This document shows positions 31,106-41,116 of a DNA stretch of 41,573 nt, in pieces. Numbering within the stretch: position 1 is the stretch's first letter; each line of letters opens with the position of its first letter. The notes under the pieces are model-generated. The model searched no databases and had not been told where the DNA came from. It saw only the letters and a program-made list of their open reading frames with translations. Origin of the DNA: Lachnospiraceae bacterium (GTDB taxonomy: Bacteria > Bacillota > Clostridia > Lachnospirales > Lachnospiraceae); contig JAFVSN010000008.1 in NCBI GenBank assembly GCA_017503735.1, forward strand, positions 1 through 41,573. The letters are read 5' to 3'. A program made the position numbers and the translations under genes.

Positions 31106-31164
31106 ACAGAGGGGGTCCCGGTTTAGTCTTAGGGATGAGAACCGTAGGCTCCCTCTATGTTTTT
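31106..31164 (+). terminator. Terminator or attenuator-like stem-loop between frr and uppS
   Basis: ACA-GAGGGGG (31106-31115) pairs with CTCCCTC-TA-TGT (31149-31160) with one G-U pair and a 2-base bulge. An inner CC/CGGTT pairs with AACCG/GG around a ~16-base loop. A run of five T ends at 31164. It lies 29 bp before uppS, so it may reduce rather than stop transcription into the downstream isoprenoid/lipid genes. Confidence 0.6.
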
Positions 31165-31192
31165 GTAAAAAAGGAATCCGGAGGAGTAAGGG

Positions 31193-31903
31193 ATGGAAAA
31201 GGTTCCGCAGCATATAGCGATTATTATGGACGGAAACGGAAGATGGGCAAAAAAACGTGGAATGCCGAGAAACGTAGGCCATTCCCAGGGGAGTAAAACG
31301 GTTCGGAAAATTTGTGAAGAGGCTTGGAAATTCGGAGTAAAATATTTGACCGTGTATGCTTTTTCCACAGAGAACTGGTCAAGACCGAAGGAAGAAATCG
31401 ACGCGTTGATGAAAATTTTACGCAATTATTTAAAGGATGCCGTGAAGCAGTGTGCGGAGAATAATATGCGTGTACGGATTATCGGTGATATTTCGGTATT
31501 GCCGGAGGATATGATAACATCGATCAGACATTTGGAGGAGGTATCTGCGGTAAATACCGGCCTTCAATTTCAGATAGCATTAAATTACGGCGGAAGGGAT
31601 GAAGTGTTACGTTCCGTGAAAAAAGCCGTGGCAAAACTTGCAGCAGAAGGAAAATCCGTGGAGGATATGACCATGGAGGATATCGGGAATTCGTTGGATA
31701 CGGCAGGGATTCCGGACCCGGATTTGATTATTCGTACCAGCGGAGAACAACGGTTGTCCAATTTCCTTATGTGGCAATCCGCTTATTCCGAATTCTACTT
31801 TACGGATGTACTTTGGCCGGATTTTGATAAGAAAGCGTTGGAAGAAGCGATTTTATATTACGGAAGCAGAAACAGAAGGTTCGGAGGCTTGGAAGATAAG
31901 TAA
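31193..31903 (+). CDS. uppS: Isoprenyl transferase (undecaprenyl diphosphate synthase)
   Basis: UppS extends farnesyl diphosphate with isopentenyl units in cis to make the C55 lipid carrier for cell wall synthesis. The catalytic Asp13 lies in IIMDGNGRWAKKRG. The other signatures are VKYLTVYAFSTENWSRP, ALNYGGRDE and DLIIRTSGEQRLSNFLMWQ. The 236-aa length is normal. GGAGGAG precedes the ATG. It is followed at 29 bp by cdsA, the common order in Firmicutes. Confidence 0.96.
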   Translation: MEKVPQHIAIIMDGNGRWAKKRGMPRNVGHSQGSKTVRKICEEAWKFGVKYLTVYAFSTENWSRPKEEIDALMKILRNYLKDAVKQCAENNMRVRIIGDISVLPEDMITSIRHLEEVSAVNTGLQFQIALNYGGRDEVLRSVKKAVAKLAAEGKSVEDMTMEDIGNSLDTAGIPDPDLIIRTSGEQRLSNFLMWQSAYSEFYFTDVLWPDFDKKALEEAILYYGSRNRRFGGLEDK

Positions 31904-31932
31904 CCGATGAACCGGAGTATAATGGAGGAATC

Positions 31933-32736
31933 ATGTTTATTACGAGACTGTTAAGCGGAATTGTTTTATTGGCGATTGTAATTTCAACCGGAATCCTTGG
32001 GGGACCGGTCTTTTGGGCGTTGGTAACGTTAATTTCTTTGATTGGCTTGATGGAATTCCATCGTATGATAAAACTGGAAAAGAGTGGCTTGTTTGCTGTA
32101 AATTTAATCGCTTGTTCAGGGTTGTATTTGTTGTTGCTTTTCGGAAAGACGGAATTGGCGGATTTGATGCCGGTTGTGGCTCTTTTGATCCTTATGGGAA
32201 TCTATGTGGTGCGTTATCCGAAGTTTGATGCCAAGGATATATTTGCCTCCTTTACGGGCTTCGTCTATACGGCAGTGCTGTTATCTTTTTTGTACCGTAT
32301 TCGGATAGAAGAGAACGGCATGCTGCTGTTATGGCTTGTATTTATCGGTACTTGGGGGTCCGATACTTGTGCGTATTGTATCGGTTGTCTGTTCGGAAAA
32401 CATAAGGCGTTTCCGGTACTCAGTCCGAAGAAGTCTGTGGAAGGATGTATCGGCGGCATGGCCGGTACGGCACTCATTGCAGGAATTTATGCCGCATGCT
32501 TAAATCGTTTTGTGGAAGGAACGGAAGTGTCGGTACTTGCGTTTGTTCTCATCGGAGTGCTTGCATCGGTAGTTTCTCAAATCGGTGATTTGGCGGCATC
32601 TGCCATGAAGCGTAAGTATGAGATAAAAGATTACGGTAAGTTGATTCCGGGACACGGCGGTATTTTAGACCGATTTGACAGTATTATTTTCACAGCACCG
32701 CTGGTGTATATCATGGTTCAGGTATTGGCATTGTAG
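31933..32736 (+). CDS. cdsA: Phosphatidate cytidylyltransferase
   Basis: CdsA makes CDP-diacylglycerol from phosphatidic acid and CTP, the branch point for all membrane phospholipids. The family signature is at the C-terminal end: SQIGDLAASAMKRKYEIKDY followed by GKLIPGHGGILDRFDS, holding the metal-binding Asp residues. About seven to eight membrane helices are visible. The 267-aa length is typical. ATGGAGG precedes the ATG. The dxr start is 79 bp downstream. Confidence 0.95.
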   Translation: MFITRLLSGIVLLAIVISTGILGGPVFWALVTLISLIGLMEFHRMIKLEKSGLFAVNLIACSGLYLLLLFGKTELADLMPVVALLILMGIYVVRYPKFDAKDIFASFTGFVYTAVLLSFLYRIRIEENGMLLLWLVFIGTWGSDTCAYCIGCLFGKHKAFPVLSPKKSVEGCIGGMAGTALIAGIYAACLNRFVEGTEVSVLAFVLIGVLASVVSQIGDLAASAMKRKYEIKDYGKLIPGHGGILDRFDSIIFTAPLVYIMVQVLAL

Positions 32737-32815
32737 TACGAGTGCGGGGGGCAACGGTAGGATATAAGTGGTACTGTTCGTTGCAGGAACGCATGGAAAA
32801 CGAATGGAGTTTGTT

Positions 32816-33973
32816 ATGAAGAAGATTGCGGTTCTCGGGTCTACCGGTTCCATCGGAACCCAGACGTTGGAAATTGTAAGAGAAAGACAGGGCAAATTTG
32901 AGATAACGGCACTTGCTGCAGGAAGCAATATTGATTTGCTGGAACAACAAGTGACGGAATTTGTTCCTAAGCTTGCCTGTCTTAAAAAAGAAGAGGATGC
33001 GAAAGAATTAAAGCGGAGACTTGAGGCAAAAGGAATCTATTCTACAGAAGTCGTATTTGGCATGGACGGATTGATTGCCTGCGCAACGGAATGTACTGCG
33101 GATATGACCGTGAATGCGGTAGTCGGTATGATCGGTATTTTACCGACCATTGCTGCGATAAAAGCAGGCAAGGATATTGCACTGGCAAACAAGGAAACGC
33201 TTGTAACCGCCGGACATATTATTATGCCGCTTGTGGAAGAATATAATGTAAAGCTTTTGCCGGTAGACAGTGAACATTCCGCAGTGTTCCAGTGTTTGCA
33301 GGGGGCCGGAGAACAGACCGTAGAGAAGTTGTTGCTTACCGCATCCGGCGGACCGTTCCGCGGAAAAAAGAAAGAAGAACTAGGTTCTATAACTGTAGAA
33401 CAAGCTTTGAAACATCCGAATTGGGCTATGGGTCGTAAGATTACCATTGATTCCTCCACTTTGGTAAATAAAGGGTTGGAAGTCATGGAGGCCGGTTGGC
33501 TCTTTTCCCTTCGCCCGGAACAGATTGAAGTGGTGGTACAGCCAAAGAGTATAATCCATTCCATGATTCAGTTTACCGACGGAGCGGTGCTTGCACAGCT
33601 TGGTACACCGGATATGAAGTTACCGATTCAGTATGCCATGACTTATCCGGATCGTGTTTGCCTGTCCGGAAAACGTTTGGATTTTTTTGAATTACAAAAG
33701 ATTGAGTTTTTCAAACCGGATACGGATACCTTCCGGGCTCTGACCTTGGCCTATGATGCTTTTTCCGAGGGCGGAAGCTTGCCGACGGTGTATAATGCGG
33801 CAAATGAAATGGCGGTTGCGTTGTTTTTAGACCGGAAAATCGGATATTTACAGATTACGGAATTGATTGAACGAGCCATGGATGCCCATGAAAAAATTGT
33901 AAATCCTACCTTGGAGGAGGTTCTTTCCACCGAGAAAGAAACGTATGACTATATAAGGGAGAATGTGCGTTAG
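32816..33973 (+). CDS. dxr: 1-deoxy-D-xylulose 5-phosphate reductoisomerase
   Basis: Dxr (IspC) makes 2-C-methyl-D-erythritol 4-phosphate, the first committed step of the MEP isoprenoid pathway, using NADPH and a divalent metal. The NADPH loop GSTGSIG is at residues 8-14. The active-site segments LANKETLVTAGH, PVDSEHSAVFQCL, TASGGPFRG, HPNWAMGRKITIDSSTLVNK and the EMVVQP-like IEVVVQPKSIIHSM are present. The product is 385 aa. The ATG at 32816 was chosen because TGGAG precedes it; the in-frame ATG at 32768 would add 16 residues before the Rossmann strand. rseP follows at 20 bp. Confidence 0.97.
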   Translation: MKKIAVLGSTGSIGTQTLEIVRERQGKFEITALAAGSNIDLLEQQVTEFVPKLACLKKEEDAKELKRRLEAKGIYSTEVVFGMDGLIACATECTADMTVNAVVGMIGILPTIAAIKAGKDIALANKETLVTAGHIIMPLVEEYNVKLLPVDSEHSAVFQCLQGAGEQTVEKLLLTASGGPFRGKKKEELGSITVEQALKHPNWAMGRKITIDSSTLVNKGLEVMEAGWLFSLRPEQIEVVVQPKSIIHSMIQFTDGAVLAQLGTPDMKLPIQYAMTYPDRVCLSGKRLDFFELQKIEFFKPDTDTFRALTLAYDAFSEGGSLPTVYNAANEMAVALFLDRKIGYLQITELIERAMDAHEKIVNPTLEEVLSTEKETYDYIRENVR

Positions 33974-33993
33974 AAACGCAGAAAAGAGGAACT

Positions 33994-35301
33994 ATGAAAA
34001 TTGTAATTGCGATTTTGATTTTTGGATTGATTGTTTTGATACACGAACTGGGACACTTTATTTTTGCCAGAATCAACGGCATTGAAGTGGTGGATTTTTC
34101 CATCGGTATGGGACCGCGTTTGTGCGGGTTTCGGGCCTTTGGCACCCGGTTTTCCGTTCGGTTGCTTCCCATCGGCGGTGCTTGTATGATGTTAGGAGAA
34201 GACCAGGACCAAAACATGGATAACGATAAGTCGTTTTATTCAAAAAATGTATGGCAACGTATTTCTGTCCTTTTTGCGGGGCCGGGCTTTAACTTTATCC
34301 TCGCATTCATTTTTTCTGTAATTATCATCGGAATCGACGGTTTTGATCCGGCAAAGGTAGTGGGTGTGTCACCGGAGGGACCGGCGGCGGAAGCGGGAAT
34401 GTTGGAAGGGGATGTGATTACCAAAATCGGAGGCTCCCGGATTTCTCTCGGAAAAGAAGTGCAAGGGTATTTAGATTATCATACCATTGGCGAAGAACCG
34501 GTTAAGATTACGGTAAAGCGAAACGGAGAAAAGGTAAAATTAACACTGAAACCGGAAGAATATGACAAATATATGTTAGGGTTTTCCTATACTGTTTCCG
34601 AGGATACGCCGGCTATTATCGGTGAGGTGTCGGAAGGGGATCCTATGGCGGCAGCCGGATTACAGAAGGATGATATCATTGTACAAATCGGCGGGGAAAA
34701 AATCGAGTCTTCCGCTGATTTGGCGGCATATTTTGATAAGACGCCTTTAACCAATCAGGAGATTGAGATTGTTTATTCAAGAAACGGAAAAGAGACTACC
34801 GTATCGGTAGTACCGCAATATTCTTTTACGGGATATACCTTAGGATTTTCTTATAACCTTGCCAGTGAAGATGCCAATGCATGGGAAACGTTACGTTATT
34901 CCGTAGCAGAAGTAAAATACTGGATTGTGGAGACCGGGCGCGGACTGGGACGATTGTTTACCGGAAAGTTAAAATCCAATGAAGTCGGAAGCGTTTTGGC
35001 AATGGGAGATTTTATCGGTAGAACCTATGAAGCCAGTAAAGAGTTCGGTGTAAAGGATACCATATTAAATCTTATGTATATTACTGTTTTCTTAAGTGCC
35101 AATATCGGTGTCATGAATTTGCTTCCGATTCCTGCACTGGATGGAGGTAAGCTCTTGTTCTGCGCCATCGAAGTGATACGGAGAAAACCGGTGGACAGAG
35201 AAAAGGAAGGTATGGTACATTTCATCGGGTTAGTTCTGTTACTGATTTTGATGGTGTTCCTTGTTTTTAATGATGTAAAGAGTATCTTTTTTACGAAATA
35301 G
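33994..35301 (+). CDS. rseP: Site-2 protease RseP/RasP, two PDZ domains
   Basis: This intramembrane zinc protease cuts anti-sigma factors and leftover signal peptides inside the membrane. The zinc motif HELGH is at residues 17-21 in the first helix. The third metal ligand is the Asp of NLLPIPALDGGKLL. Two tandem PDZ domains are visible between the second and third membrane helices: one around VVGVSPEGPAAEAGMLEGDV and one around IIGEVSEGDPMAAAGLQKDD. Many Firmicutes homologues have only one PDZ domain, whereas E. coli RseP has two. The product is 435 aa. AGAGGAACT precedes the ATG. The gene lies between dxr and ispG, the usual position. Confidence 0.95.
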   Translation: MKIVIAILIFGLIVLIHELGHFIFARINGIEVVDFSIGMGPRLCGFRAFGTRFSVRLLPIGGACMMLGEDQDQNMDNDKSFYSKNVWQRISVLFAGPGFNFILAFIFSVIIIGIDGFDPAKVVGVSPEGPAAEAGMLEGDVITKIGGSRISLGKEVQGYLDYHTIGEEPVKITVKRNGEKVKLTLKPEEYDKYMLGFSYTVSEDTPAIIGEVSEGDPMAAAGLQKDDIIVQIGGEKIESSADLAAYFDKTPLTNQEIEIVYSRNGKETTVSVVPQYSFTGYTLGFSYNLASEDANAWETLRYSVAEVKYWIVETGRGLGRLFTGKLKSNEVGSVLAMGDFIGRTYEASKEFGVKDTILNLMYITVFLSANIGVMNLLPIPALDGGKLLFCAIEVIRRKPVDREKEGMVHFIGLVLLLILMVFLVFNDVKSIFFTK

Positions 35302-35322
35302 TGTAATTTACGGAGGTGTGGC

Positions 35323-36381
35323 ATGGACCGGAATCAGACGAAAAAAATACAAATCGGAAACGTAACAATCGGTGGCGGTGCACCGGTTGCCATTCAGTCC
35401 ATGACCAATACCAAGACGGAAGATGTGGCGGCTACGGTTGCACAGATTCGGGAATTGACAGCGGCAGGTTGTGAGATTATCCGTTGTGCCGTGCCGACCA
35501 TGGAAGCGGCGAAAGCACTTTCCGAAATTAAGAAACAGATTGAGATTCCGCTGGTAGCGGACATTCATTTTGATTATCGTCTTGCCATTGCCGCCATGGA
35601 AAACGGAGCGGATAAAATCCGTATTAATCCGGGCAACATCGGTTCCGTGGACCGTGTACGTGAGGTGGCGGAAACCGCGAAGAAGTACGGGGTCCCGATT
35701 CGTGTGGGAGTAAACAGCGGTTCTCTGGAACGTAATCTGGTAGAAAAATACGGCGGTGTGACTGCGGAAGGTTTGGTTGAGAGTGCGTTAGATAAAGTTG
35801 CAATGCTGGAGCAGTTTGATTTTCACGATATTGTCATCAGCATTAAGTCTTCCGATGTGCTGATGTGTGTAAGGGCACATGAACTGATTGCGGAAAAGAC
35901 CGCATACCCGCTTCATGTAGGGATTACAGAGGCCGGAACCCTTCGGTCCGGTAATATAAAGTCTTCCATCGGTCTCGGGATGATTCTTTCTCAGGGAATC
36001 GGAGATACCATCCGTGTTTCCCTGACGGCATCACCTTTGGAAGAGATTGTATCCGCGAAGTTGATTTTACGCACCCTTGGACTTTTTAAGGGTGGGATTG
36101 AGGTGGTGTCCTGTCCGACCTGCGGCAGAACAAAAATTGATTTGATCGGTCTGGCGGAGCAGGTGGAACGGATGGTAATGGGGTTTGATTTGCCGATTAA
36201 AGTGGCGGTAATGGGATGTGCGGTAAACGGCCCGGGAGAAGCAAAAGAAGCGGATTTAGGGATTGCCGGAGGAAACGGGGAAGGGCTTGTGTTCCGGAAA
36301 GGCGAAATTGTCCGCAAGGTACCGGAGAGCGAATTACTCTCTGCACTAAGGGAGGAGCTTGAGGCATATGAAGCTGTTTGA
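35323..36381 (+). CDS. ispG: (E)-4-hydroxy-3-methylbut-2-enyl-diphosphate synthase
   Basis: IspG converts MEcPP to HMBPP in the MEP pathway using a [4Fe-4S] cluster. The N-terminal TIM barrel starts with the VTIGGGAPVAIQSMTNT motif and has ADIHFDYRLA and RINPGNIG. The iron-sulfur domain has the cysteines in SCPTCGR and in VMGCAVNGPGEA and a nearby acidic residue as fourth ligand. The 352-aa length is that of the short bacterial form. GGAGGTGTGGC precedes the ATG. The 3' end overlaps polC by 14 bases, showing coupling. Confidence 0.97.
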   Translation: MDRNQTKKIQIGNVTIGGGAPVAIQSMTNTKTEDVAATVAQIRELTAAGCEIIRCAVPTMEAAKALSEIKKQIEIPLVADIHFDYRLAIAAMENGADKIRINPGNIGSVDRVREVAETAKKYGVPIRVGVNSGSLERNLVEKYGGVTAEGLVESALDKVAMLEQFDFHDIVISIKSSDVLMCVRAHELIAEKTAYPLHVGITEAGTLRSGNIKSSIGLGMILSQGIGDTIRVSLTASPLEEIVSAKLILRTLGLFKGGIEVVSCPTCGRTKIDLIGLAEQVERMVMGFDLPIKVAVMGCAVNGPGEAKEADLGIAGGNGEGLVFRKGEIVRKVPESELLSALREELEAYEAV

Positions 36382-39300
36382 AGTTTTTGATTCGGTGAAT
36401 GCGCCGGAGACTCTAAGGCGCGTGTTTCAGGAAACCGAGGTTTTAAAATTAAGTGCTTCCCGGCAGTCACGGGAAGTGACGGTACATATCGAGAGTGAAC
36501 GTTTGCTTGCTTATGATAGTATAAGGCAGTTAGAGAAGCTGTTAAATCAACAGTTTTTCTCCGGGATGGAAAAGGTGGCAACCATAGCGGAACATTATAA
36601 GCTTTCCGCCCAGTATACCCCGGAATCCATATGGGAACATTATCATGAATCGATCCAGGAAGAGCTGGGCAACAAAAGCCGGTTGTATGCAAACTTTTTG
36701 AATAAGGCAGAGGTGTTTGTAACCGGAATCGAATTGCATATAAAGACGGAAGATACTTTTATTAATAAACATATCGGAGAGGAAATAAAGAGCTGCATTG
36801 AGGAGCTCTTTTTGTCACGTTTTGAAGTACCGCTCCGGGTAATCAATGAGTTCTTTCGGAATGAAACGGAGCAGGCGGAGACCGGAGAAGCACCGGTACG
36901 CCCGGCATATGAGTTCTATTCCAAAGAAAAGCTTCGCAGCATGGGAATTATGCCGGCAAAAAATGACGAGGAAAATGAGGGCACTGTCGGGAATGCAACA
37001 GGATCGGGAGACGGTCAGGGACAAGCGGCAGGTGGCATAGACGGCCAAAATGGTTTGACGGACAAACCAGGACAAAAGAGTTCTGCGGACCAAGGGAAAA
37101 CAATCGGCGCGGATGCGGCAGCAAAGGCCGGTTCCGACAAAAAGGCAGAGGATAAGGGCGGTAAAGCAGATTTTAAGAAGTTTGAACGGAACGGGAACTA
37201 TACGCCGAAGAAGAAACTTCCGGAGGACCCGGATATTTTCTACGGTAAGCCGTTTGACGGGGAATTAAGCCCGATTTCCGATATTGACGAAGGCTTCGGG
37301 GATTATGTGATTCGCGGAAAGATTATAAAGTTTGAGGAGCGGGAGCTTCGAAACGAAAAGCTTTTGTTTATGTTTCAAATTACGGACTTTACCAATTCCA
37401 TCGGAGCTAAAATATTTGTCCGGAAGGAAGAAGCGGATGAGCTCCGCGAGAAGTTGAAACCGGGAAAGTTCGTCCTAATGAAGGGACAGGTTATGTTTGA
37501 TACCTATGAAAAGGAAGTATCGGTAGGTGTCATTTACGGCATGAAGAATATTAAGGATTTTACAAAAAAGCGTATGGATACCGCAGAACGGAAGCGGATT
37601 GAGCTTCATGCCCATACAAAAATGAGTGATATGGATGCGGTAGTTGACCCGAGCGTACTGGTAAAAACCGCGTTTGAATGGGGGATGCCGGGAATTGCCA
37701 TTACGGATCACGGCGTGGTACAAGCTTTCCCGGAAGCCAGTCATACCATTGATCCGAAGAAATATAAAGATGATCCGGAAAAGGAACAGCGCGCCAAGGA
37801 TTTTAAGATAATTTACGGTGTAGAGGCATATCTTGTGGATGACATACTGGAACCGGTGCGGGACAGCAAAGGACAGTCCCTTGACAGCGGTTTTGTTGTG
37901 TTTGATATTGAGACCACAGGATTTGGTGCGGAGCGTGACAGAATTATCGAAATCGGAGCCGTTAAGGTAGAAAAGGGGGAGATTACCGACCGGTATTCTA
38001 CCTTTATAAATCCAAAGGTACCGATTCCACCGCGGATTGAGGAGTTAACCGGAATTAAGGATTCCATGGTAATGGACTCCCCGGAAATTGATGTGATTTT
38101 ACCGCAGTTTCTGGAGTTTTGTGCCGGTTGTTCTTTGGTTGCCCATAACGCTTCTTTTGATACGGGATTTATCCGTGTCAATGCGGAACGATTGGGACTT
38201 CCTTATGATTTTACGGTTGTTGATACGGTTGGTCTTGCCAGAGCATTGTTGCCGGGGCTTTCCCGTTTTAAACTGGATACGGTGGCAAGAGAATTGGGTG
38301 TTTCTTTGGAAAACCATCATCGTGCGGTCGATGACGCCAAAGCAACGGCAGATATTTATGTGAAGTTTCTCGATATGCTTCGTGAGCGCAAGGTGGTATC
38401 GTTAGATGAGGTGAATGAAGTATGTAAACCGACTCCGGATATGATTAAGAAGATGCCGACCTATCATGCCATTATTTTGTGTCAGAATGAAACGGGACGT
38501 ATTAACTTGTATCGTCTGGTTTCTCTTTCCCATATTGATTATTATGCGAGACGACCGCGGATTCCGAAAAGTGTATTTTTAGAGAACCGGGAAGGGCTTA
38601 TTATCGGTTCTGCCTGTGAAGCGGGAGAGTTGTATCAGGCGATTTTACGGGAATCCCCGCAAAATGAGATTGAACGGTTGTGTAAGTTTTACGATTATTA
38701 CGAGATTCAGCCTTTAGGGAATAACGCGTTTATGATCGCGGACGAAAAGCACGAAAATATCAAGTCCGAAGAGGATTTGATTGCCATTAATAAAAAGATT
38801 GTGGAGCTGGGGGAACAGTATAACAAACCGGTGGCTGCCACCTGTGATGTACATTTCTTAAATCCGGAGGACGAGGTGTACCGGCGTATCATTATGTCCT
38901 GTAAGGGCTTTGCCGATGCGGACAATCAGGCTCCGTTATACTTCCGTACCACGGATGAGATGTTAGAAGAGTTTTCGTATCTGGGACGGGAAAAGGCAGA
39001 GGAAGTTGTGCTTGATAATCCGGAAAAGATTGCAGCAATGCTTGAGTATGTAAAACCGATTCATCCGGATAAATGCCCACCGGTCATTGAGGATTCCGAC
39101 AAGACTCTCCGAAAGATTTGTTATGATAAGGCTCATTCCATGTACGGGAATGATTTGCCGGAAATTGTACAAAACCGTCTGGAACATGAGTTGAATTCCA
39201 TTATAAAGAACGGTTTTGCCGTGATGTATATTATTGCACAGAAGCTTGTTTGGAAGTCCAATGAAGACGGATATCTGGTGGGCTCCCGTGGTTCCGTAGG

Positions 39301-40987
39301 GTCCTCCTTTGTTGCCACCATGTCCGGTATCACGGAAGTAAATCCGCTGCCGGCCCACTATTATTGTACCGAATGTTTCTTCTCGGACTTTGATTCCGAG
39401 GAGGTAAAGGATTGTCAGAAGCGGGGGTTGTCGGGCTGTGATATGCCGGACAGGATTTGTCCGAATTGTGGAAAGCCGCTTATTAAGGACGGCCACGATA
39501 TTCCGTTTGAAACCTTCCTTGGGTTCTACGGAGATAAGGAGCCGGATATCGACCTGAATTTCTCCGGTGAATATCAGGCAAAAGCTCATGATTACACGGA
39601 GGTTATTTTCGGAAAAGGTCAGACCTTCCGTGCGGGAACCATTGCGACTTTGGCAGAAAAGACCGCATACGGTTATGTGTTGAAATACAACGAAGAACAC
39701 GGGATTGTGATGCGCAAGGCAGAGATTGAGCGTATTTCTTCCGGTTGCGTCGGAGTACGTCGTTCCACCGGACAGCATCCGGGCGGTATTATCGTACTTC
39801 CCATCGGGCATGAGATTTATAAATTTACACCGGTACAGCGCCCGGCAAATGATATGACCACAAAGACGGTAACCACCCACTTTGATTACCATTCCATTGA
39901 CCATAACTTACTAAAGCTTGATATTCTGGGACACGATGATCCTACCATGATTCGTCGTCTGGAAGATTTGACCGGAGTGGATGCAAAGCAGATACCCCTT
40001 GATGACCCGAAGGTGATTTCCTTGTTTTCCTCCACGGAAGCGTTAGGCATTACACCGGAAGATATCGGCGGTTGTGACCTGGGAAGTCTCGGACTTCCGG
40101 AGCTTGGTACACCTTTTGTTATGCAGATGCTTCGTGATACGAAGCCGAAAAGTTTTTCGGATATGATTCGAATTTCCGGCTTGTCCCATGGTACGGACGT
40201 ATGGTTAAACAACACTCAGCTTCTGATTCAGGAAGGAAAGTGTACTCTGTCCAATGCCATCTGTACCCGAGACGATATTATGGTGTTCCTCATTTATCAG
40301 GGGGTGGAGAATGGACTTGCCTTCAAAATCATGGAGAGTGTGCGAAAGGGGAAAGGACTGACACCGGAGATGGAAGAGGCTATGATTGCCCAGGGCATTC
40401 CGGATTGGTATATCTGGTCATGCAAACAGATTAAGTACATGTTCCCGAAGGCGCACGCCTGTGCGTACGTTATGATGGCATTTCGCGTTGCACACTTTAA
40501 GATTTATTATCCGCTTGCTTACTATGCGGCTTATTTCGGGATTCGTGCCAAAGCCTTCAGTTACGAAACAATGTGTCTCGGAAAAGAGGTGCTAGAGCGG
40601 AATATGAAGGAGATTAAGCGGAAGATGGATACAAAGACCGCATCTCCGAAGGATGAAGACTCCTACGGCGACATGAAAATCGTGCAGGAGATGTATGCAC
40701 GAGGCTTTGATTTTATGCCGATTGACTTGTTTAAAGCAAAAGCGCATGCCTTCCAGATTATTGACGGAAAGCTGATGCCGTCCTTTGACAGTATTGACGG
40801 CGTAGGCGAGACAGCGGCAGAGCAGATTGAAGAAGCAGCAAAGGATGGTCCGTTCCTGTCTCAAGACGATTTCCGTACCCGTTGTAAAATCAGCCAGACC
40901 ATTGCGGATCAAATGGCGGATTTGGGACTCCTTGGAGATATTCCGAAGTCCAACCAGATGTCATTGATGGATTTGTTTCAGATTTAG
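36368..40987 (+). CDS. polC: DNA polymerase III alpha subunit, PolC type
   Basis: PolC is the main replicative polymerase of low-GC Gram-positive bacteria. The order seen is: N-terminal domain; a low-complexity Gly/Lys/Asp/Ala-rich linker at about residues 200-275; an OB-fold near 295-400; a PHP domain starting near 411 (RIELHAHTKMSDMDAV, TDHGVV) and split by the proofreading exonuclease near 508-680 (FVVFDIETTGFG, HNASFD, HRAVDDAKAT); a cysteine-rich zinc site (CTEC near 1000 and CPNCG near 1031); the palm with the catalytic Asp pair in EPDIDLNF near 1057; and a C-terminal helix-hairpin-helix part. The chosen ATG at 36368 lies inside ispG with GGAGG upstream and gives 1539 aa, about 100 longer than B. 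subtilis PolC. The linker accounts for much of this. Confidence 0.97.
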   Translation: MKLFEVFDSVNAPETLRRVFQETEVLKLSASRQSREVTVHIESERLLAYDSIRQLEKLLNQQFFSGMEKVATIAEHYKLSAQYTPESIWEHYHESIQEELGNKSRLYANFLNKAEVFVTGIELHIKTEDTFINKHIGEEIKSCIEELFLSRFEVPLRVINEFFRNETEQAETGEAPVRPAYEFYSKEKLRSMGIMPAKNDEENEGTVGNATGSGDGQGQAAGGIDGQNGLTDKPGQKSSADQGKTIGADAAAKAGSDKKAEDKGGKADFKKFERNGNYTPKKKLPEDPDIFYGKPFDGELSPISDIDEGFGDYVIRGKIIKFEERELRNEKLLFMFQITDFTNSIGAKIFVRKEEADELREKLKPGKFVLMKGQVMFDTYEKEVSVGVIYGMKNIKDFTKKRMDTAERKRIELHAHTKMSDMDAVVDPSVLVKTAFEWGMPGIAITDHGVVQAFPEASHTIDPKKYKDDPEKEQRAKDFKIIYGVEAYLVDDILEPVRDSKGQSLDSGFVVFDIETTGFGAERDRIIEIGAVKVEKGEITDRYSTFINPKVPIPPRIEELTGIKDSMVMDSPEIDVILPQFLEFCAGCSLVAHNASFDTGFIRVNAERLGLPYDFTVVDTVGLARALLPGLSRFKLDTVARELGVSLENHHRAVDDAKATADIYVKFLDMLRERKVVSLDEVNEVCKPTPDMIKKMPTYHAIILCQNETGRINLYRLVSLSHIDYYARRPRIPKSVFLENREGLIIGSACEAGELYQAILRESPQNEIERLCKFYDYYEIQPLGNNAFMIADEKHENIKSEEDLIAINKKIVELGEQYNKPVAATCDVHFLNPEDEVYRRIIMSCKGFADADNQAPLYFRTTDEMLEEFSYLGREKAEEVVLDNPEKIAAMLEYVKPIHPDKCPPVIEDSDKTLRKICYDKAHSMYGNDLPEIVQNRLEHELNSIIKNGFAVMYIIAQKLVWKSNEDGYLVGSRGSVGSSFVATMSGITEVNPLPAHYYCTECFFSDFDSEEVKDCQKRGLSGCDMPDRICPNCGKPLIKDGHDIPFETFLGFYGDKEPDIDLNFSGEYQAKAHDYTEVIFGKGQTFRAGTIATLAEKTAYGYVLKYNEEHGIVMRKAEIERISSGCVGVRRSTGQHPGGIIVLPIGHEIYKFTPVQRPANDMTTKTVTTHFDYHSIDHNLLKLDILGHDDPTMIRRLEDLTGVDAKQIPLDDPKVISLFSSTEALGITPEDIGGCDLGSLGLPELGTPFVMQMLRDTKPKSFSDMIRISGLSHGTDVWLNNTQLLIQEGKCTLSNAICTRDDIMVFLIYQGVENGLAFKIMESVRKGKGLTPEMEEAMIAQGIPDWYIWSCKQIKYMFPKAHACAYVMMAFRVAHFKIYYPLAYYAAYFGIRAKAFSYETMCLGKEVLERNMKEIKRKMDTKTASPKDEDSYGDMKIVQEMYARGFDFMPIDLFKAKAHAFQIIDGKLMPSFDSIDGVGETAAEQIEEAAKDGPFLSQDDFRTRCKISQTIADQMADLGLLGDIPKSNQMSLMDLFQI

Positions 40988-41071
40988 CAAAGGAAGTTGT
41001 CAATCTTAAAATGAACGAATTAACAGATAATTCAAATAATAGTTAAACTTTAGAGAAAAGTAAAAAATAGC

Positions 41072-41100
41072 TTGCAATTTGCAGATACCTGTTGTATAAT
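41072..41100 (+). promoter_or_regulatory. Promoter of the tRNA-Glu gene
   Basis: TTGCAA (41072-41077) and a perfect TATAAT (41095-41100) are 17 bp apart, with transcription predicted to start about 10 bp before the tRNA. Confidence 0.75.
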
Positions 41101-41116
41101 CTGTTTTGCAAGTTAC

